From assembly GCA_028456385.1 (NCBI GenBank), contig JALNQF010000852.1:1-12556 (forward strand): a DNA stretch of 12,556 bases, written 5' to 3'. The stretch comes from Ophiosphaerella korrae (taxonomy: Eukaryota; Ascomycota; Dothideomycetes; Pleosporales; Phaeosphaeriaceae). Shown piece by piece: positions 8,900 to 12,556 of this stretch. The position numbers were made by a program, and so were the translations under genes. How positions within the stretch are numbered: the first letter of the stretch is position 1; each line of letters starts with the position of its first letter. The notes beneath the pieces were generated by a model. That model was not told the origin of the DNA. It did no database searches and saw only the letters and a list, made by a program, of their open reading frames with translations.

Positions 8900-9861
8900 T
8901 CCTAAAAGTAAGGTAGCTAGTAATAGAAGTATTAAGAGATTATATAGAATACTAAAGAAATAAGTATAATAGATACGCACTATATAGGATACTATAACTA
9001 GTAGAAAGACTAGAATAACTATAAGGAGTTATTATAATAGACTTTATTATAAAGTTACTTAAGTTAAAAGACCTAGTATTAAGAATTAAGTATAATAGAA
9101 TCTTAATAATGGTAGATAAACTTATAAAGTATATATACTTCTAACTATATAAAGAGAAAAGTAAGATAGAAGTTACTATATACTAAGTCTTAGGAACTAT
9201 AATTAGTTAATATAGACTACTAGACAAAATTATTATAGATAGAGATATACAATTTATATTAAAACTATAGGAAATAATAATAGCGCAATTAGAAATTAAA
9301 TATATAATGTCTACAGTATACTATCTATAGATAGATAGATAGTTAGAACGAATAAATTAGATAGTAGAATAGTACTTAAGATACTACCTTAACTATAACT
9401 AGAATAATTAGGTACAACTACTACCTATAGTATAGCTAGCATACAACAGCGCAAAGAATATAGTAATAAGAGTATTACTTTTCTTTGTAAACTATAGACT
9501 TAAGCCTAATATATACTAGATACTAAGAAACTAGATATCTTAGTTTCTAAGAGGAGAAAACTTTGCTAACAGACTTAAAAACATATATAATTAGCTAAGA
9601 TAAGACGTAGAGTTCCTACATAATTAAATAGCTAAGTACTACAATAAAAAATACAAAGAAAAACCTTAACTTAGAGAGAGAGAAAAAGTATAGTTAGTAC
9701 GAAAGAATATTAAAAGTAAACAACTAAGTTTAAAATTAGACTACGTTAAGATAGGACTTTATAAGATTAAGAAAGAAGTTACACTAGTTATATTTAAACT
9801 AAAGCTACTAAATAAGATAAAGATACACCTAATATTCTACGTAGCTCTACTAGAACGAGTA
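8900..9861 (+). pseudogene. Integrase with D,D-35-E triad and GPY/F module
   Basis: The catalytic core has IDFIIKL (first Asp codon 9040-9042), then a VDKLIKYIYF stretch typical of Ty3/gypsy integrases, IIDRDIQF (second Asp 9238-9240) and a TERINQ-type stretch with the Glu at 9346-9348. The last two are separated by exactly 35 residues, and all three catalytic codons survive. The GPY/F module follows: IGLYKIK at 9751-9771 (IGPYKI with Pro lost) and IHLIFYVALLERV at 9823-9861. Stops still interrupt it. Confidence 0.92.
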
Positions 9862-9921
9862 CTATAAGAAGTAGAACTACTAGTGTACAAAGTAGATACG
9901 TATAGAGAATAAGAAAAATAA

Positions 9922-10071
9922 GAAGTTAAAGAAATCCTAGTATACTAGTTCTATAATAGAAGAAATTACTATTTAGTAGAATAGATAGGTACGAATAAAA
10001 AAGAGTAACTATAGGAGAAAATATAGGAACTAGAAGACAACTTTAATTACTTTAAGAAACTAGAGGAGTTC
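9922..10071 (+). pseudogene. C-terminal chromodomain of gypsy integrase
   Basis: EVKEIL at the start, NYYLVE*IG in the middle (LVKWIG pattern with Trp as a stop), a W-E position before ELEDNFNYFKKLEEF at the end: the chromodomain layout of chromoviral integrases. Such domains bind methylated histone H3 and are thought to steer insertion to heterochromatin. That would fit an insertion into another repeat, but targeting here is inferred. Confidence 0.8.
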
Positions 10072-10080
10072 TAAAATTAA

Positions 10081-10734
10081 AACTCTCTAGAACGCCTAGT
10101 AGTAAACTAAAAGAACTAACATTACTAATAATAGATAGAGAGATAATAAGAACGTCTAATATATAATCTACTACAATAAACGCTTTATCTAAGTCTAGCT
10201 TAGCTTCTAGAGCTACTAACTATTTAGCTAATTTCTTATTATTTAAGGCTTTTATCTTATAAAGGCAAGAGAGATAAGCTTAATTTTCTACTAGCTTACT
10301 CTACGCAAGCTCCTAGATACGCTTACGCTTAGCTTCGGCCTCTATAATTTAAGATAGTAATTTCTCTTAAGTCTAGTTAATAGCTTTCCCTATTATTATT
10401 AAGCCTAGACGCAAGAATAAGTGTAATAAACGTACACTTAGAAAGAGAAACACTAGATACGTTATAAGAACTACGTATATTTACATAAATATACGCCTTA
10501 TAAGCCCTACTATTATTTATAAAAATAATATAAGGAAGAGACTTAGGGTTTAATTTAGGAGAAGCGTAACAAGAACAAGGAAATATTTTAACACTATTAC
10601 GTAATATACAATTAGTAAGAAGATAGTAATAGTATATAGATAAAATAGGTATAAGGGAGGATAAAGAACTCTATATTAACGAGGAAACTAGACTAATAAC
10701 TCTAGCCCTAGGATAAATAAATAAGGACCTACCT
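10081..10734. other. Post-pol region of gypsy element
   Basis: About 650 bp between the chromodomain and the polypurine tract. No pol domain is left on the plus strand. The minus strand holds a coiled-coil-like ORF remnant (10178-10381), and a further stop-poor minus-strand frame covers roughly 10400-10620. Many chromoviruses have only a short gap here, so this is extra sequence. Confidence 0.6.
10178..10381 (-). pseudogene. Probable antisense ORF remnant, basic coiled-coil protein
   Basis: On the minus strand about 68 codons read as a charged, helix-like product with Glu/Lys/Leu spacing: IEAEAKRKRI, then ELA, SKLVEN, then a Leu/Lys-rich stretch and LVALEAKLDLDKAF. In-frame stops are TAG/TAA where CAG/CAA would fit. 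The pattern recalls antisense ORFs I associate with fungal gypsy elements, which pair an N-terminal Cys-rich segment with a C-terminal coiled coil. Upstream, another minus frame (about 10400-10620) is nearly free of stops and includes PCSCYASPKLNPKSLP and an SKCTF stretch. A one-base shift or an intron between 10381 and 10440 would be needed to join them. Function unknown. Confidence 0.38.
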
Positions 10735-10748
10735 AGAAGGAGAGATAG
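10735..10748 (+). other. Polypurine tract of gypsy element
   Basis: AGAAGGAGAGATAG has 13 purines in 14 bases and touches the 3' LTR start. This is the expected primer site for plus-strand synthesis. Confidence 0.75.
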
Positions 10749-11178
10749 TGTTATAGGTGTAATAGAAGAAATTAAGATAGAACTAATTAATCCTAACTTA
10801 GGCACTAACAAAGTATAAGAAGAGCAAAGTAATAATCTTAATTAGGAAACTATATATAACTAAGATACTTAGGGTAATCTAAAATCTATAAACTCTTAGC
10901 ATTAATAGATTATAGATTAATAGGATCTATAATCTACTAGTCTTAGTAACTATAGATTATAGATTATATTAAGTATATAATTAGTAGAATGTATATTATT
11001 AGGATAGTATTAGTAATTCAATCCTTTAACTATAGAACGCTAGTATAAGATAGTTACAAAATATCTCCTACTATTTATAAGTTATTATAGATCCTAATAC
11101 GAGCTTTTAATATTACCTCGTAATCTACTAACTTCTTCTACGATAGGCTCTATAGTTAATAATAGGAGGCCTATAATA
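10749..11178 (+). repeat. 3' LTR of gypsy element
   Basis: 430 bp, co-linear with the 5' LTR at a constant offset of 6,604 bases. It is more heavily mutated: at several CpG sites of the 5' LTR both bases are changed, CG to TA. Its last six bases read ATAATA where the 5' copy has ATAACA. It is followed at once by AGAAG. Confidence 0.95.
10877..10964. repeat. Alternating 12-bp motif array in 3' LTR
   Basis: Counterpart of 4273-4360. The hairpin pair is exact here too (10906-10917 and 10925-10936). The first copy has one mismatch (ATCTAAAATCTA) and the last reads TAGATTATAGAT where the 5' LTR has CAGATTATAGAT. Confidence 0.7.
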
Positions 11179-11183
11179 AGAAG
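11179..11183. repeat. Right target-site duplication AGAAG (gypsy)
   Basis: Perfect copy of 4140-4144, directly after the 3' LTR. The copia reading frame resumes at 11183-11185 when one copy is removed. Confidence 0.93.
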
Positions 11184-11809
11184 GCTAGTAAATATTAAGT
11201 ATTAAGAGTACTTTTATTACTAAAACTATAAAGAATACTTATAATACCTACCTTCTCTATAATTCTTTTATTCTAGACTCTAGTTTAACCTACTATATTA
11301 TAAACAACCTAACTTATATATATAACTATTATCTATTAAGGCTAAATAATTATATATAGGTAGGCAAGTTAAAGATATAAGTAAAAGGATATAGATCTCT
11401 TACTTTTACGCTAAAAAACTAGTTAATAGAAAATAAACTAGTTCTATATAATATAGCTATATACCTAGATATTTTTTATAACCTAGTCTCTTTCTAGCTA
11501 CTTTAGTAGAGAGGAATATAGTAGAACACTTAATCTAAGCTAACAACTCTAAATAAGCCTAATAGATAAACAATTAGATACCTTACTAAGATCTATAGTT
11601 AATAGGTACTTAAGTATTATTTATTATACAATCTTATATACTAAGTAGTATACTATACCTATAAACCTTAGACAATTAGAATACTAGTACTACTATTGTA
11701 TAAGAGACTTAGCTATCTAGGACTAGCTATAATTAAATACCTTATCTAGTAAGCTTAAGAGGTACGTATAAAAAGAGTATCTATAGTCTAGTATAATATA
11801 TATATAGTA
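11184..11809 (+). pseudogene. pol: Ty1/copia protease and integrase zinc-binding remnant (3' piece)
   Basis: This continues the frame of 3364-4144 after the gypsy insertion. FILDSSLTYYIINN at about 11267-11308 matches the copia protease motif LDSGSTCHI; the catalytic Asp (11276-11278) is kept and the following Gly is Ser. Next come VGKLKI, VKGY.SLTF and LYNIAI..DIFYNLVSF, which fit the protease end. LLYKRLSYLG near 11710 matches the H-x3-H part of the copia pre-integrase domain (LLHKRLGHLG), and its cysteine half follows as a Cys-x2-Cys pattern read as Tyr at about 11789-11800. The frame ends at 11809, where a Tc1/mariner end begins, so the integrase core would lie beyond the window. TAA/TAG codons are scattered throughout. 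Confidence 0.82.
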
Positions 11810-11831
11810 GGGTGACACGAAAAAAAAGCCT

Positions 11832-12003
11832 AAAAAAAAGTTATAGTTTTCAACTAGTAATAACTGTACGAATATAATAGCTAAAAATATAAGCGAACAT
11901 AAATCCTAAAGAAAATATTAGGGTCTATATTTTAGTCTACTACGATTTTTGATTATTAAGCGGATGCGAGCTAGGATTTAAACTGTTTCGATGACTTTTT
12001 TTT
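11832..12003. repeat. Subterminal inverted repeat of Tc1/mariner element
   Basis: A8-GTTATAG (11832-11846) matches the reverse complement of 11989-12003, A8-GTCATCG, at 13 of 15 positions. It lies between the element's end and the transposase stop. Inverted subterminal motifs of this kind can bind transposase. The poly-A part lowers its weight. Confidence 0.4.
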
Positions 12004-12203
12004 AAGCTAACTTCAAAGCTTAATAACTTTTTATTTTTAGTATCGTTTTCTATTATTTTTTAGTATAAGTTAGATATATATAGTTAAATTAATATAGTAG
12101 AGTTATACTTAATTCTAATTATATAAAGAGTAGATATTAAGTTAAAGACATAAAAGTAAACATTTAGTAAAAACTTATATTTATAAGCTATAACCTATTA
12201 GTA
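12004..12203. other. Tc1/mariner non-coding 3' region
   Basis: About 200 bases of AT-rich sequence between the subterminal repeat and the transposase stop. I see no gene, RNA or clear signal in it. Confidence 0.4.
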
Positions 12204-12556
12204 TTAATACTTAGTAGAATAATAGTTAGTTACTATATAGTTATACTAACGTTTTTTTCTTTATTATATAGATTTTCCTATAGATTCTTATAATATAAGC
12301 GCATCTTTTTCTTTTTTTACTATATTAAAGGATTCTACTACTATATAAGTAGTTTATATAGGAAAATTTCTTTTATATCTTTTAATTAGCTTATTTTTAT
12401 ATAAACTCTATACGTTTTTAATAGGATTTAGACCTAGACTATAGGCTAGATATAGAAAGAGTTTTATACTATTTCTCTAAAACTAATTAATAATAGTAGA
12501 AGCTTTATAAATTCTACTAGTATCTTATTAATATATTTACCCTAGTCTCCTAGTTA
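12204..12556 (-). pseudogene. Tc1/mariner DD34E transposase, C-terminal part
   Basis: The minus-strand frame enters from the right edge with QDTSRIYKAS (Q-D-x-A-x-I-H type; catalytic Asp codon 12522-12524), then LFLYLAYSLGLNPIKNV*SLYKNKL at about 12400-12470. This is the family block for the third catalytic residue, normally AYSPDLNPIENVWSL. The catalytic Glu (12417-12419) has become Lys (GAA to AAA), and Trp is a stop. The two catalytic positions are separated by exactly 34 residues, the DD34E spacing of Tc1. The frame ends STKY and TAA at 12204-12206, like many Tc1 proteins. The N-terminal DNA-binding half is outside the window. Confidence 0.85.

Larger units (their letters stand above)
4633..10071 (+). 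pseudogene. gag-pol: Gypsy Gag-Pol polyprotein with C-terminal chromodomain, stop-riddled
   Basis: About 1,813 codons in one frame with no frameshift found at any checked motif. The zinc knuckles, protease, RT, RNase H, both integrase catalytic residues checked, GPY/F and chromodomain all fall in the same phase. The frame has many TAA/TAG codons where the family has Gln or Trp. The start is uncertain: ATA codons at 4633 and 4636 may be RIP-changed ATG. The end is set by the last chromodomain codon; TAA at 10072 could be a former CAA and the next TAA is at 10078. A single Gag-Pol frame is common in fungal chromoviruses. Detailed domains are listed separately. It cannot make a functional product as it stands. 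Confidence 0.92.
4145..11178 (+). mobile_element. Complete Ty3/gypsy chromovirus-type LTR retrotransposon (RIP-inactivated)
   Basis: A 7,034-bp element with two equal 430-bp LTRs (TGTTAT...ATAACA in the first, ending ATAATA in the second) and a perfect AGAAG duplication on both sides. Inside, in order, are Gag with two zinc knuckles, aspartic protease, RT, RNase H, integrase with GPY/F module and a chromodomain. That order defines chromoviruses. All domains lie in one reading frame. After the chromodomain come about 660 bp of non-pol sequence with a probable antisense ORF, then a polypurine tract. The element is inserted in a copia gag-pol frame and shifts it by one base, as the inserted length predicts. 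Stops and active-site changes make it non-autonomous. Confidence 0.95.
440..12556. other. RIP-mutated AT-rich block
   Basis: Every element here shows the same damage: TAA/TAG in place of Gln/Trp codons, TGY Cys codons as TAY, catalytic GAY as AAY, all explained by C-to-T on one strand or the other and mostly in the CpA context. Frames keep phase over kilobases, which random decay with indels would not allow. This is the signature of repeat-induced point mutation, known only from fungi and typical of Pezizomycotina. Confidence 0.9.
11808..12556 (-). mobile_element. Tc1/mariner element, 3' part only (RIP-mutated)
   Basis: The copia codons break off at a TA dinucleotide (11808-11809), the target of all Tc1/mariner elements, and new sequence begins GGGTGACACG followed by eight A. 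A minus-strand DD34E transposase end lies at 12204-12556. The element's other end and the second TA are outside the window, so the terminal inverted repeat cannot be confirmed. The first about 200 bases keep more CpG and TpG than the surroundings. Confidence 0.7.

Noticed and set aside
4145..11178. Gypsy element as a possibly active retrotransposon
   Set aside because: Many in-frame stops and loss of the protease Asp and the second YLDD Asp rule out autonomous activity.
440..12556. AT-rich block as mitochondrial DNA or a bacterial low-GC region
   Set aside because: LTR retrotransposons, a chromodomain integrase and a Tc1 transposase in RIP-type decay indicate nuclear fungal DNA. A different genetic code would not explain it, as both TAA and TAG replace Gln and Trp alike.
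440..12556. Host genes, tRNA or rRNA between the elements
   Set aside because: All intervals longer than 300 bases could be tied to an element or its untranslated parts; no tRNA boxes or rRNA-like stretches were seen.

Overview
The window looks like a gene-free, AT-rich block of a filamentous ascomycete (Pezizomycotina) genome, built of nested transposable elements destroyed by repeat-induced point mutation (RIP). From about base 440 to the end almost every CpA/TpG has become TpA, stop codons fill all frames, and catalytic codons carry C-to-T or G-to-A changes. Indels are rare, so long ancestral reading frames can still be followed through the stops. No host gene, tRNA, rRNA or CRISPR array was seen. 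The species cannot be named from this sequence.

Layout. (1) 1-3229 is a Ty1/copia-type element on the minus strand. Its 3' LTR (1-369, cut by the window edge) and the last codons of pol are unmutated and of normal GC; the rest, including the shorter 5' LTR (about 2960-3229), is heavily mutated. Only the end of integrase, reverse transcriptase and RNase H remain; gag, protease and the integrase core are missing. (2) 3230-4144 and 11184-11809 are two pieces of a second copia-type element on the plus strand: a gag-like stretch, the aspartic protease and the integrase zinc-binding region. (3) 4145-11178 is a complete 7,034-bp Ty3/gypsy chromovirus inserted in that copia frame. It has two 430-bp LTRs, a perfect 5-bp target duplication (AGAAG), and one continuous Gag-PR-RT-RNaseH-IN-chromodomain frame of about 1,800 codons. 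A probable antisense ORF lies between pol and the 3' LTR. (4) 11810-12556 is the 3' part of a Tc1/mariner element on the minus strand, with a D-x34-E transposase end, inserted at a TA in the copia integrase codons.

Order of events: the plus-strand copia came first, then gypsy and Tc1/mariner inserted into it. The minus-strand copia lies alongside, order unknown. RIP hit all of them, but the left 400 bases escaped or were replaced by an unmutated sequence. Nothing here is predicted to make a functional protein. The most interesting signals are the abrupt RIP boundary inside one element, the strand polarity of the mutations, the alternating 12-bp motif array in the gypsy LTR, and the antisense ORF. 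I found no evidence for a new biological system beyond these.
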